Assembly: GCA_014526335.1 (NCBI GenBank)
Contig: JACTAT010000027.1
Location: 4,893,770 to 4,957,769 of the forward strand
Direction of reading: 5' to 3'
Source: Chrysaora quinquecirrha
Taxonomy: Eukaryota > Cnidaria > Scyphozoa > Semaeostomeae > Pelagiidae
DNA: 64,000 bases
A program made the position numbers and the translations under genes. Every line of letters begins with the position of its first letter. The stretch's first letter is position 1. The notes beneath the pieces are model-generated. The model made no database searches and was not told where the DNA came from. It saw nothing but the letters and a program-made list of their open reading frames with translations. Below are positions 35,924-48,450 of this stretch, piece after piece.

Positions 35924-38900
35924 TTAGTGCTTTATAACCCCTATTTTCGGTATTCCTCTTGTCAGGCTTCTTTTACTATGATATAATATTAGTTGATTTT
36001 GCAATTTTCTCCGTTTATCTTCTTTAATAATGATGTTTGATCTGTGCCTTAGTTCTTTATAACCCCCTTTCGGTCTTCCTCTTGTCAGGCTTCTTTTACT
36101 TTGATATAATATTCGTTCATTCTGCAATGTTGTCGGTTTATTTACTTTTATAATGATGTTTGATCTGTGCCTTAGTGCTTTATAACCCCTATTTTCGGTC
36201 TTCCTCTTGTCAGGCTTCTTTTACTGATATAATATTCGTTCATTCTGCAATTTTCTCCGTTTATTTTCTTTAATAATGATGTTTGATCTGTGCCTTAGTG
36301 CTTTATAACCCCTATTTTCGGTCTTCTTCTTGTCACGCTTCTTTTACTGATATAATATTCGTTCATTCTGCAATGTTCTCCGTTTATTTTCTTTAATAAT
36401 GATGTTTGTTCTGTGCCTTATTGCTTTATAACCCCCATTTCGGTCTTCCTATTGTCAGGCTTCTTTTACTGATATAATATTCGTTCATTTTGCAATGTTC
36501 TCCTTTTATTTTCTTTAATAATGATGTTTGATCTGTGCCTTAGTGCTTTATAACCCCCTTTTCTGTCTTCCTCTTGTCAGGCTTCCTTTACTGATATAAT
36601 ATTCGTTCATTCTGCAATGTTCTCCTTTTATTTTCTTTAATAATGATGTTTGATCTGTGCCTTAGTGCTTTATAACCCCCTTTTCGGTCTTGCTCTTGTC
36701 AGGCTTCTTTTAGTGATATAATATTAGTTCATTCTGCAATTTTCTCCGTTAGTTTTCTTTAATAATGATGTTTGATCTGTGCCTTAGTGTTTTATAACCC
36801 CTATTTTCGGTCTTCCTCTTGTCAGGCTTCTTTTACTGATATAATATTAGTTTATTCTGTGATTTTCTCCGTTTATTTGTTAATAATGATGTTTGATCTG
36901 TACTTTAGCGCTTTATTACCCCCTTTTCGGTCTTCCTCCTGTCAGGCTTCTTTTACTATGATATAATATTAGTTCATTCTGTGATTTTCTCCGTTTATTT
37001 TCTTTAATAAGGATGTTTGATCTGTGCCTTAATGCTTTATAACCCCCTTTTCGGTCTTCCTCTTGTCAGGCTTCTTTTACTATGATATAATATTCGTTCA
37101 TTCTGCAATGTTGTCGGTTTATTTACTTTAATAATGGTGTTTTATCTGTGCCTTAGTGCTTTATAACCCCTATTTTCGGTCTTCTTCTTGTCAGGCTTCT
37201 TTTACTGATATAATATTCGTTCATTCTGCAATTTTCTCCGTTTATTTTTTTAATAATGATGTTTGATATGTGCCTTAGTGCTTTGTAACCCCCTTTTCGG
37301 TCTTCCTATTGTCAGGCTTCTTTTTTTGATATAATATTCGTTCATTCTGCAATGTTCTCCGTTTATTTTTTTTAATAATGATGTTTGATCTGTGACTTAG
37401 TGCTTTCTAACCTCCTTTTCGTTCTTCCTATTGTCAGGCTTCTTTTTTTGATATAATATTCGTTCATTCAGCAATGTTCTCCGTTTATTTTTTTTAATAA
37501 TGATGTTTGATCTGTGCCTTAGTGCTTTTTAACACCCTTTTCGGTCTTCCTCTTGTCAGGCTTTTTTTACTGATATAATATTCGTTCATTCTGCAATTTT
37601 CTCCGTTTATTTTCTTTAATAATGATGTTTGATCTTTGCCTCAATGCTTTATAACCCCCTTTTCGGTCGTCCTCTTGTCAGGCTTCTTTTACTGATATAA
37701 TATTCGTTCATTCTATAATGTTCTCCGTTTATTTTCTTTAATAATGATGTTTGATCTGTGCCTTAGTGCTTTATAACCCCTATTTTCGGTATTCCTCTTG
37801 TCAGGCTTCTTTTACTATGATATAATATTTGTTGATTTTGCAATTTTCTCCGTTTATTTTCTTTAATAATGATGTTTGATCTGTGCCTTAGTTCTTTATA
37901 ACCCCCTTTCGGTCTTCCTCTTGTCAGGCTTCTTTTACTTTGATATAATATTCGTTCATTCTGCAATGTTGTCGGTTTATTTACTTTAATAATGATGTTT
38001 GATCTGTGCCTTAGTGCTTTATAACACCTATTTTCGGTCTTCTTCTTGTCAGGCTTCTTTTACTGATATAATATTCGTTCATTCTGCAATGTTCTCCGTT
38101 TATTTTCTTTAATAATGATGTTTGATCTGTGCCTTAGTGCTTTATAACCCCTATTTTCGGTCTTCTTCTTGTCACGCTTCTTTTACTGATATAATATTCG
38201 TTCATTCTGCAATGTTCTCCGTTTATTTTCTTTAATAATGATGTTTGTTCTGTGCCTTATTGCTTTATAACCCCCATTTCGGTCTTCCTATTGTCAGGCT
38301 TCTTTTACTGATATAATATTCGTTCATTTTGCAATGTTCTCCTTTTATTTTCTGTAATAATGATGTTTGATCTGTGCCTTAGTGCTTTATAACCCCCTTT
38401 TCTATCTTCCTCTTGTCAGGCTTCCTTTACTGATATAATATTCGTTCATTCTGCAATGTTCTCCTTTTATTTTCTTTAATAATGATGTTTGATCTGTGCC
38501 TTAGTGCTTTATAACCCCCTTTTCGGTCTTGCTCTTGTCAGGCTTCTTTTAGTGATATAATATTAGTTCATTCTGCAATTTTCTCCGTTAGTTTTCTTTA
38601 ATAATGATGCTTGATCTGTGCCTTAGTGTTTTATAACCCCTATTTTCGGTCTTCCTCTTGTCAGGCTTCTTTTACTGATATAATATTAGTTTATTCTGTG
38701 ATTTTCTCCGTTTATTTTTTAATAATGATGTTTGATCTGTACCTTAGCGCTTTATTACTCCCTTTTCGGTCTTCCTCTTGTCAGGCTTCTTTTACTATGA
38801 TATAATATTAGTTCATTCTGTGATTTTCTCCGTTTATTTTCTTTAATAAGGATGTTTGATCTGTGCCTTAATGCTTTATAACCCCCTTTTCGGTCTTCCT

Positions 38901-39600
38901 CTTGTCAGGCTTCTTTTACTATGATATAATATTCGTTCATTCTGCAATGTTGTCGGTTTATTTACTTTAATAATGGTGTTTGATCTGTGCCTTAGTGCTT
39001 TATAACCCCAATTTTCGGTCTTCTTCTTGTCAGGCTTCTTTTACTGATATAATATTCGTTCATTTTGCAATTTTCTCCATTTATTTTCCTTAATAATGAT
39101 GTTTGATCTGTGCCTTAGTGCTTTATAACCCCCTTTTCGGTCTTCCTCTTGTCAGGCTTCTTTTACTATGATATAATATTAGTTCATTCTGTGATTTTCT
39201 CCGTTTATTTTCTTTAATAAGGATGTTTGATCTGTGCCTTAATTCTTTATAACCCCCTTTTCGGTCTTCCTCTTGTCAGGCTTCTTTTACTATGATATAA
39301 TATTCGTTCATTCTGCAATGTTGTCGGTTTATTTACTTTAATAATGGTGTTTGATCTGTGCCTTAGTGCTTTATAACCCCTATTTTCGGTCTTCTTCTTG
39401 TCAGGCTTCTTTTACTGATATAATATTCGTTCATTCTGCAATTTTCTCCGTTTATTTTCTTTAATAATGATGTTTGATCTGTACTTTAGTGCTTTATAAC
39501 CCCCTTTTTCGGTCTTCCTCTTGTCAGGCTTCTTTTACTATGATATAATATTAGTTCATTCTGTGATTTTCTCCGTTTATTTTCTTTAATAATGATGTTT
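35924..39600. repeat. 1,839-bp higher-order duplication in the satellite
   Basis: Two independent sequence markers recur at exactly 1,839 bp: one at 35924 and 37763, another at 36772 and 38611. 1,839 bp is about fifteen units. The blocks differ by few bases, so a block of fifteen units was duplicated recently. A related but longer step (2,327 bp, about nineteen units) separates 33597 from 35924. Confidence 0.8.
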
Positions 39601-41810
39601 GATCTGTGCCTTTGTGCTTTATAACCCCCTTTTTGGTCTTCCTCTTGTCAGGCTTCTTTTACTATGATATAATATTCGTTCATTCTGCAATGTTGTCGGT
39701 TTATTTACATTAATTATGATGTTTGATCTGTGCCTTAGTGCTTTATAACCCCTATTTTTGGTCTTCTTCTTGTCAGGCTTCTTTTACTGATATAATATTC
39801 GTTCATTTTGCAATTTTCTCCGTTTATTTTCTTTAATAATGATGTTTGATCTGTACTTTAGTGCTTTATAACCCCCTTTTTCGGTCTTCCTCTTGTCAGG
39901 CTCCTTTTACTATGATATAATATTAGTTCATTCTGTGATTTTCTCCGTTTATTTTCTTTAATAATGATGTTTGATCTGTGCCTTAGTGCTTTATAACCCC
40001 ATTTTTGGTCTTCCTCTTGTCAGGCTTCTTTTACTATGATATAATATTCGTTCATTCTGCAATGTTGTCGGTTTATTTACTTTAATTATGATGTTTGATC
40101 TGTGCCTTAGTGCTTTATAACCCCTATTTTCGGTCTTCTTCTTGTCAGGCTTCTTTTACTGATATAATATTCGTTCATTCTGCAATTTTCTCCGTTTATT
40201 TTCTTTAATAATGATGTTTGATCTGTACTTTAGTGCTTTATAACCCACTTTTTCGGTCTTCCTCTTGTCAGGCTTCTTTTACTATGATATAATATTAGTT
40301 CATTCTGTGATTTTCTCCGTTTATTTTCTTTAATAATGATGTTTGATCTGTGCCTTAGTGCTTTATAACCCCCTTTTCTGTCTTCCTCTTGTCAGGCTTC
40401 TTTTACTGATGTAATATTCGTTCATTCTGCAATGTTCTCCGTTTATTTTCTTTAATAATGATGTTTGATCTGTGCCTTAGTGCTTTATAACCCCCTTTTC
40501 TGACTTCTTCTTGTCAGGCTTCTTTTACTATGATATAATATTCGTTCATTCTGTGATTTTCTCCGTTTAGTTTCTTTAATAAGGATGTTTGATCTGTGCC
40601 TTAATTCTTTATAACCCCCTTTTCGGTCTTCCTCTTGTCATTTACTATGATATAATATTCGTTCATTCTGCAATGTTGTGTTTATTTACTTTAATAATGT
40701 TTGATCTGTGCCTTAGTGCTTTATAACCCCTATTTTCGGTCTTCTTCTTGTCAGGCTTCTTTTACTGATATAATATTCGTTCATTCTGCAATTTTCTCCG
40801 TTTATTTTCTTTAATAATGATGTTTGATCTGTACTTTAGTGCTTTATAACCCCCTTTTTCGGTCTTCCTCTTGTCAGGCTTCTTTTACTATGATATAATA
40901 TTAGTTCATTCTGTGATTTTCTCCGTTTATTTTCTTTAATAATGATGTTTGATCTGTGCCTTAGTGCTTTATAACCCCCTTTTTGGTCTTCCTCTTGTCA
41001 GGCTTCTTTTACTATGATATAATATTCCTTCATTCTGCAATGTTGTCGGTTTATTTACTTTAATTATGATGTTTGATCTGTGCCTTAGTGCTTTATAACC
41101 CCTATTTTCGGTCTTCTTCTTGTCAGGCTTCTTTTACTGATATAATATTCGTTCATTTTGCAATTTTCTCCGTTTATTTTCTTTAATAATGATGTTTGAT
41201 CTGTACTTTAGTGCTTTATAACCCCCTTTTTCGGTCTTCCTCTTGTCAGGCTTCTTTTACTATGATATAATATTAGTTCATTCTGTGATTTTCTCCGTTT
41301 ATTTTCTTTAATAATGATGTTTGATCTGTGCCTTAATGCTTTATAACCCCCTTTTCAGTCTTCCTCTTGTCAGGCTTCTTTTACTGATGTAATATTCGTT
41401 CATTCTGCAATGTTGTCGGTTTATTTACTTTAATAATGATGTTTGATCTGTGCCTTAGTGCTTTATAACCCCTATTTTCGGTCTTCTTCTTGTCAGGCTT
41501 CTTTTACTGATATAATATTCGTTCATTCTGCAATTTTCTCCGTTTATTTTCTTTAATAATGATGTTTGATCTGTACTTTAATGTTTTATAACCCCCTTTT
41601 TCAGTCTTCCTCTTGTCAGGCTTCTTTTACTATGATATAATGTTAGTTCATTCTGTGATTTTCTCCGTTTATTTTCTTTAATAATGATGTTTGATTCTTG
41701 CCTTAGTGCTTTATAACCCCCTTTTCGGTCTTCCTCTTGTCAGGCTTCTTTTACTATGATATAATATTCGTTCATTCTGCAATGTTGTCCGTTTATTTAC
41801 TTTAATAATG
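38940..41810. repeat. Three-unit (~370 bp) higher-order repeat
   Basis: The unit type with GTTGTCGGTTTATTTACTTT appears near 38948, 39321, 39691, 40066, 40676, 41041, 41411 and 41790. Most steps are 365-379 bp, three units each. Between them stand a TGCAATTTT unit and a TGTGATTTT unit with TACTTTAGTGC. Later copies near 42706 and 43201 are 495 bp (four units) apart. Confidence 0.75.
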
Positions 41811-44800
41811 ATGTTTGATCTGTGCCTTAGTGCTTTATAACCCCTATTTTCGGTCTTCTTCTTGTCAGGCTTCTTTTACTGATATATTATTCGTTCATTC
41901 TGCAATTTTCTCCGTTTATTTTCTTTAATAATGATGTTTGATCTGTACTTTAGTGCTTTATAACCCCTTTTCGGTCTTCCTCTTGTCAGGCTTCTTTTAC
42001 TATGATATAATAGTTCAGTTCATTCTGTTTGATTTTCTCCGTTTATTTTCTTTAATAACTTTCTTTAATAATGATGTTTGATCTGTGCCTTAGTGCTTTA
42101 TAACCCCTTTTCGGTCTTCCTCTTGTCAGGCTTCTTTTACTATGATATAATATTCGTTCATTCTGTCTTTAATAATGATGTTTGATCTGTGCCTTAGTGC
42201 TTTATAACCCTATTTTCGGTCTTCCTCTTGTCAGGCTTTTCTGATATAATATTCGTTCATTCTGATATTTTCCTTAATATGATGTTTGATCTGTGTAGTC
42301 ACCCCTTTTCGGTCTTTCTTGTCAGGCTTCTTTTAGTGATATAATATTAGTTGATTCTGCAATTTTCTCCGTTTATTTTCTTTAATAATGATGTTTGATC
42401 TGTGCCTTAGTGTTTTATAACCCCTTTTCGGTCTTCCTCTTGTCAGGCTTCTTTTACTGATATAATATTAGTTCATTCTGTGATTTTCTCCGTTTATTTT
42501 CTTTAATAATGATGTTTGATACTTTAGTGTTTTTAGTGCTTCTTTTACTATGATATAATATTAGTTCATTCTGTGATTTTCTCCGTTTATTTTCTTTAAT
42601 AAGGATGTTTGATCTGTGCCTTAGTGCTTTATAACCCCCTTTTCGGTCTTCCTCTTGTCAGGCTTCTTTTACTATGATATAATATTCGTTCATTCTGCAA
42701 TGTTGTCGGTTTATTTACTTTAATAATGATGTTTGATCTGTGCCTTAGTGCTTTATAACCCCTATTTTCGGTCTTCTTCTTATCAGGCATCTTTTACTGA
42801 TATAATATTCGTTCATTCTGCAATTTTCTCCGTTTATTTTCTTTAATAATGATGTTTGATCTGTACTTTAGTGCTTTATAACCCCCTTTTTCGGTCTTCC
42901 TCTTGTCAGGCTTCTTTTACTATGATATAATATTAGTTCATTCTGTGATTTTCTCCGTTTATTTTCTTTAATAATGATGTTTGATCAGTACTTTAGTGTT
43001 TTATAACCCCCTTTTCGGTCTTCCTCTTGTCAGGCTTCTTTTACTATGATATAAGATTAGTTCATTCTGTGATTTTCTCCGTTTATTTTCTTTAATAAGG
43101 ATGTTTGATCTGTGCCTTAGTGCTTTATAACCCCCTTTTCGGTCTTCCTCTTGTCAGGCTTCTTTTACTATGATATAATATTCGTTCATTCTGCAATGTT
43201 GTCGGTTTATTTACTTTAATAATGATGTTTGATCTGTGCCTTAGTGCTTTATAACCCCTATTTTCGGTCTTCTTCTTATCAGGCTTCTTTTACTGATATA
43301 ATATTCGTTCATTCTGCAATTTTCTCCGTTTATTTTCTTTAATAATGATGTTTGATCTGTACTTTAGTGCTTTATAACCCCCTTTTTCGGTCTTCCTCTT
43401 GTCAGGCTTCTTTTACTATGATATAATATTAGTTCATTCTGTGATTTTCTCCGTTTATTTTCTTTAATAATGATGTTTGATCTGTGCCTTAGTGTTTTAT
43501 AACCCCTATTTTCGGTCTTCCTCTTGTCAGGCTTCTTTTACTGATATAATATTAGTTTATTCTGTGATTTTCTCCGTCTATTTTCTTTAATAATGATGTT
43601 TGATCTGTAGTTTAGTGTTTTATAACCTCCTTTTCGGTCTTCCTCTTGTCAGGCTTCTTTTACTATGATATAATATTAGTTCATTCTGTGATTTTCTCCG
43701 TTTATTTTCTTTAATAAGGATGTTTGATCTGTGCCTTAGTGCTTTATAACCCCCTTTTCGGTCTTCCTCTTGTCAGGCTTCTTTTTCTATGATATAATAT
43801 TCGTTCATTCTGCAATGTTGTCGGTTTATTTACTTTAATAATGATGTTTGATTTGTGCCTTAGTGCTTTATAACCCCTATTTTCGGTCTTCTTCTTGTCA
43901 GGCTTCTTTTACTGATATAATATTCGTTCATTCTGCAATTTTCTCCGTTTATTTTCTTTAATAATGATGTTTGATCTGTACTTTAATGCTTTATAACCCC
44001 CTTTTTCAGTCTTCCTCTTGTCAGGCTTCTTTTACTATGATATAATGTTAGTTCATTCTGTGATTTTCTTCGTTTATTTTCTTTAATAATGATGTTTGAT
44101 TCTTGCCTTAGTGCTTTATAACCCCCTTTTCGGTCTTCCTCTTGTCAGGCTTCTTTTACTATGATATAATATTCGTTCATTCTGCAATGTTGTCGGTTTA
44201 TTTACTTTAATAATGATGTTTGATCTGTGCCTTAGTGCTTTATAACCCCTATTTTCGGTCTTCTTCTTGTCAGGCTTCTTTTACTGATATATTATTCGTT
44301 CATTCTGCAATTTTCTCCGTTTATTTTCTTTAATAATGATGTTTGAGCTGTACTTTAGTGCTTTATAACCCCCTTTTTCGGTCTTCCTCTTGTCAGGCTT
44401 CTTTTACTATGATATAATATTAGTTCATTCTGTGATTTTCTCCGTTTATTTTCTTTAATAATGATGTTTGATTCTTGCCTTAGTGCTTTATAACCCCCTT
44501 TTCGGTCTTCCTCTTGTCAGGCTTCTTTTAGTATGATATAATATTAGTTCATTCTGCAATTTTCTCCCTTTACTTTCTTTAATAATGATGTTTGATCTGT
44601 GCCTTACTGCTTTATAACCCCCTTTTCGGTCTTCCTCTTGTCAGGCTTCTTTTACTGATAGCTATAATATTCGTTCACTCTGCAATTTTCTCCATTTATT
44701 TTCCTTAATAATGATGTTTGATCTGTGCCATAGTGCTTTATAACCCCCTTTTCGGTCTTCCTCTTGTCAGGCTTCTTTTAGTGATATAATATTAGTTGAT

Positions 44801-45518
44801 TCTGCAATTTTCTCCGTTAATTTTCTTTAATAATGATGTTTGATCTTTGCCTTAGTGTTTTATAACCCCTATTTTCGGTCTTCGTCTTGTGAGGCTTCTT
44901 TTACTGATATAATATTAGTTTATTCTGTGATTTTCTCCGTTTATTTTCTTTAATAATGATGTTTGATCAGTACTTTAGTGTTTTATAACCCCCTTTTCGG
45001 TCTTCCTCTTGTCAGGCTTCTTTTACTATGATACAATATTAGTTCATTCTGTGATTTTCTCCGTTTATTTTCTTTAATAAGGATGTTTGATCTGTGCCTT
45101 AGTGCTTTATAACCCCCTTTTCGGTCTTCCTCTTGTCAGGCTTCTTTTACTATGATATAATATTCGTTCATTCTGCAATGTTGTCGGTTTATTTACTTTA
45201 ATAATGATGTTTGATCTGTGCCTTAGTGCTTTATAACCCCTATTTTCGGTCTTCTTCTTATCAGGCTTCTTTTACTGATATAATATTCGTTCATTCTGCA
45301 ATTTTCTCCGTTTATTTTCTTTAATAATGATGTTTGATCTGTACTTTAGTGCTTTATAACCCCCTTTTTCGGTCTTCCTCTTGTCAGGCTTCTTTTACTA
45401 TGATATAATATTAGTTCATTCTGGGATTTTCTCCGTTTATTTTCTTTAATAATGATGTTTGATTCTTGCCTTAGTGCTTTATAACCCCCTTTTCGGTCTT
45501 CCTCTTGTCAGGCTTCTT

Positions 45519-45779
45519 ATAGTGAAACCCTCCTTCCTTAGTCTGCCGCGCCTTAGAGTAACACCATAAAAGAAAGTCGTGTAAAACAAACAAGAACAAA
45601 TAAAAAATATTTAAGAATAACAAAACAGTTAAAAGTCATACGAAGTCTCTTTAATTCTTTAATGCCATCATCGTCCTAAAAGGCCATCTTGATCATCGAA
45701 AAACTCGTCCCTTCTTCCACGTGCTCTCCTACTTCATGTAAAATTGCCCCAAGAGCGCTCCTTCACAGCGTTCTTAACA
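45519..45779 (-). repeat. Bel/Pao 3' LTR
   Basis: On the minus strand it starts TGTTAAGAACGCTGTG and ends GGTTTCACTAT. The 261-bp copy matches the right LTR except for about four substitutions and one extra T. Its outer border is set by the 5-bp target duplication. If the border is put at the TG...CA pair, the LTR is 257 bp. Confidence 0.9.
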
Positions 45780-45790
45780 CTCCCCTAAAA
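45780..45790 (-). promoter_or_regulatory. Polypurine tract of the Bel/Pao element
   Basis: The minus strand reads TTTTAGGGGAG directly before the 3' LTR, the expected plus-strand primer. Confidence 0.75.
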
Positions 45791-45837
45791 TTATCAGGGA
45801 GAGATAATTTTAATCGGGTTATAGTAAACATGTTGTC

Positions 45838-46400
45838 CTAGAATTCTTCATCTTCTAATAAGTTATTAATCCTTTCTCGGGCAGCAACTCTTGCTGATCT
45901 TTGTGGTCTTTCTTCAGGTTTTGAATTTTCTTTTTCCAATGCCTTGTTTGCTGTGGCGATTCTTTTGTTCAATTCCTCGGTGCTCATATTAGATCTTATT
46001 TCGAGTTTGCAGATTAGCTGGATTGGAGGCTCTCGTATCTTGTTTCGAACGATCATGCGAACTCCCCGTATAACTCCATCTTTTCCTTTCAAATGATCAC
46101 ACACGAGGCCATGATGCCAATCATGTTTATTTTTGCTTTCGCCAACAACTAGCACCACCTCTCCAAGATCCGGGTAGTATGCTTTCCTTTTGGTGACATC
46201 GTGTTTCTTCCTTAATGCTCTTACGTATTCTGTTCGCCACTTTTTCCACATTTCTTCTTTTGCTTTCCGCAATCTCTTTTCCATCTTACTTGGGCTGTCC
46301 TGTTCATCTTGCTCTTCTAATGTATATATTTCTCGTCCGTGAATTATACTGTTTGGTGTAAGCACTCTAGCTCCAATTTCGTCTTCAACATATTGCAGCG
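45838..46400 (-). CDS. Bel/Pao integrase C-terminal domain
   Basis: Starts in NNRPLQYVEDEIGARVLTPN and continues through KMEKRLRKAKEEMWKKWRTE, DLGEVVLVVGESKNKHDWHHG and a basic end. This is the domain (DUF5641-like) that follows Bel/Pao integrases. It ends at 45838, about 50 bases before the polypurine tract. Confidence 0.85.
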
Positions 46401-46408
46401 GTCTGTTA

Positions 46409-47515
46409 TTAAAACAATTTCAATATCTTTGATGACTCTTGAAAACCTTCGAAGGACAAATGGCATCTTCCCAACTTCTGGTAAATCATACTTTTGAGGT
46501 CTCTGTTCAACCTTTCGTAGAACCCTCCTCTCCATGGACTCTTGGCTAATATGAAATCCCATTTAATATGCTGGTCTACTAAATAATCATGAAACTGCTC
46601 GCTCTTGCGTAGTCTCTCTATAAACTTTGCAGCAGCCTTAAACGTCATGGCATTGTCACTGATTATCTCCTGAGGTCGAGAATGAACTGATATGAACTCG
46701 TTAAGTTTATCTATAAACTCCTCTGTTTCCATGGTCCTAGTCACTGTAAAGTACACAGCTCTGGATGTAGCACAAGAAAAAACGATCACATAAGCCTTTG
46801 TCTCATCTAATCCCTTTTTAAGCTGAAAAGGGCCCACAAAGTCTATTCCAACTACTGCAAACGGATATCTCGCTGTTACTCTTTTCTCTGGCAATGCTCC
46901 TACTGTTGGTACAGGATAAGGCCTCGCGGCCATCACTTTACACTTTTCACATCTGTTCCTGACCTTCTTTAGGATGGTCCTCAATCTTGGAACCCAGTAG
47001 ATCTCTATGATTCTTCCCATTGCAATGTTTACACCTTTGTGGCCTACGTCTCTGTGGGTTTCTTCACATAGTTTTCTGGCATATATGGATTCTCTTGGAA
47101 TGAAGACTGGCACTTCACCTTCAATTCTACCAGCACAGCGAACAATGTTGTCTTTAAACAGTGTCAGACCTAGTTTCTGTGACTCTATTTCATTTAACTT
47201 TGTACCCTCTTGTGCTCTCTTGATCAAAATTTCGTTAACTTTGCGTAACTCGTCACTAGTCAGAGGACCTTTCTGTCGTTTTCCCTTGTCTTTAGCATTC
47301 ATAGCAAATCTTGAACACCAACCTATTACTCTTTTAGCTCTTTTTAAAGTTCCTTTCTCCAAAATCTTGTCTAATAAATGCTGTTCTGTACTTGTAGTGA
47401 ACACTTCCTCCTCTGTATGCTTCAGCTCTTCCCTAACATCTTTATCAGAGTTCTCAAAAACTTGAACTTCTTCAGGCCAATTTTCACCTTTAAGCAGCCA
47501 TGCTGGCCTCTCCAC
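46409..47515 (-). CDS. Bel/Pao integrase
   Basis: Reads PAWLLKGENWPEEVQVF, then a zinc finger (H-x3-H in HRDVGHKG, C-x2-C in CEKCKV), then the DDE core: VGIDFVGPF (Asp), EIISDNAMTFKAAA (Asp) and SPWRGGFYERLNRDLK (Glu). These are the standard Bel/Pao integrase motifs. The frame changes near 46415, in the NNRPL segment, into the C-terminal part. All catalytic residues are present. Confidence 0.9.
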   Translation of the reverse strand: MERPAWLLKGENWPEEVQVFENSDKDVREELKHTEEEVFTTSTEQHLLDKILEKGTLKRAKRVIGWCSRFAMNAKDKGKRQKGPLTSDELRKVNEILIKRAQEGTKLNEIESQKLGLTLFKDNIVRCAGRIEGEVPVFIPRESIYARKLCEETHRDVGHKGVNIAMGRIIEIYWVPRLRTILKKVRNRCEKCKVMAARPYPVPTVGALPEKRVTARYPFAVVGIDFVGPFQLKKGLDETKAYVIVFSCATSRAVYFTVTRTMETEEFIDKLNEFISVHSRPQEIISDNAMTFKAAAKFIERLRKSEQFHDYLVDQHIKWDFILAKSPWRGGFYERLNRDLKSMIYQKLGRCHLSFEGFQESSKILKLF

Positions 47516-48325
47516 CAGTCAATTTTCTCTAAATGGCTGTAGGATACACCTCTACTACCAGCATCTGCATGGTTTAGCTTTGTTGGCACATATCTCCAGT
47601 TGATATCAAGAGCCTTTGTTATCTCATCTATCCTTCTGAATCGGTTGGACACAAATGTCTTCCAGTTCTTGTACGGCTTCTTTATCCAACAAAGAGCAAC
47701 TTGGCTATCTGCCCAACAATAGTTTCCTACGATTGGCAATTTCCTCAGAGCCGTGTTTGTGTTTAAGGCTAAATTAGCTCCCATTTGACAGGCAACTAAT
47801 TCTTGTCTTGCAATACTAAGTCCTCTTTTAGTAATCCTTGATTTTGCGGTTAGGAGTCTCATAGTTGTTCCGTTAGGCTGTGTAACAATGGCAATGGTCT
47901 GTGCTGACACTGCTTTAGAGCTTGCATCCATCATATGGTGAAGCACAATGTTTGTCACATCTTCTAGATATGGTGCTATTGATCTTGGAACTGTGACACT
48001 TTGCAGACTTTTCAACCACCTTATCCAACTCTCTTTCAATTCTTTGCTCACTTCGTTGTCCCAACCCTTTTTCTCATCAACTGCTAACCGGTATAAATGT
48101 TTCCCCATCACAAGCATGGGTGCTAAAATTCCTAAAGGGTCATATATGCTTGCCAAAGTCTTAAGCATTGATCTCTTGGTTACTTCTTTTACTTCTTTTA
48201 TCTCTACATTTACCATATATGTGTCCTCATCTTTATCCCAAAGTATTCCTAACAGTTTTGTCTTAACTCTTTCCTTATCATCATTAAGCTCTTTAATATT
48301 TGATTCCCATTTTCCAAGGGAAACT
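47422..48325 (-). CDS. Bel/Pao RNase H region
   Basis: Frame with KRSMLKTLASIYDPLGILAP, the usual start after the Bel/Pao RT, then HHMMDASSKAVSAQTI (RNase H Asp), SIARQELVACQMG (Glu), CWADSQVALCWI (Asp) and HADAGSRGVS. After DWW the true frame shifts near 47516 into the next piece; the last 30 codons of this frame are a shadow. Confidence 0.85.
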
Positions 48326-48450
48326 TTCCTTTCAACATCATATCAGCAGCTTCGATCTTGAAATCCTTGGCATCTTTTTCGTTGGTTACAAGTCCCATAA
48401 CATTATCGACATATGTATTTTCTTTCAGTGAATCAATAACAGACTTCTTC
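48217..48450 (-). pseudogene. Bel/Pao RT active-site segment between two frameshifts
   Basis: A frame not joined to either neighbour encodes SLKENTYVDNVMGLVTN, the RT active-site loop. It has YVDN where many RTs have YVDD; Asn at this place is known in Bel/Pao elements. After KGKFPLE a further shift near 48325 leads into GKWESNIKELN and the RNase H part. The two shifts explain why the RT is split. Confidence 0.75.

Larger units (their letters stand above)
24626..45518. repeat. Main ~123-bp satellite array
   Basis: About 170 tandem units with lengths of about 121-125 bp. Each unit runs GTTTGATCTGTGCCTTAGTG, CTTTATAACCCCCTTTTCGG, CTTCCTCTTGTCAGGCTTC, then TTTTACT(ATG)ATATAATATT, then TTCATTCTGCAATTTTCTCC and a TTTATTTTCTTTAATAATGA end. 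Variant blocks (TGCAATTTT, TGCAATGTT, TGTGATTTT, and GTTGTCGGTTTATTTAC) alternate in ordered series and form higher-order repeats. The strand is T-rich. Frames of 64-67 codons that recur here are artefacts of the repeat. Confidence 0.97.

Noticed and set aside
33597..38805. Recurring 64-67-codon frames in the satellite (33597, 35924, 37763 minus; 36772, 38611 plus)
   Set aside because: They are translations of the 123-bp repeat, with no start context or domain. They are used only as position markers.
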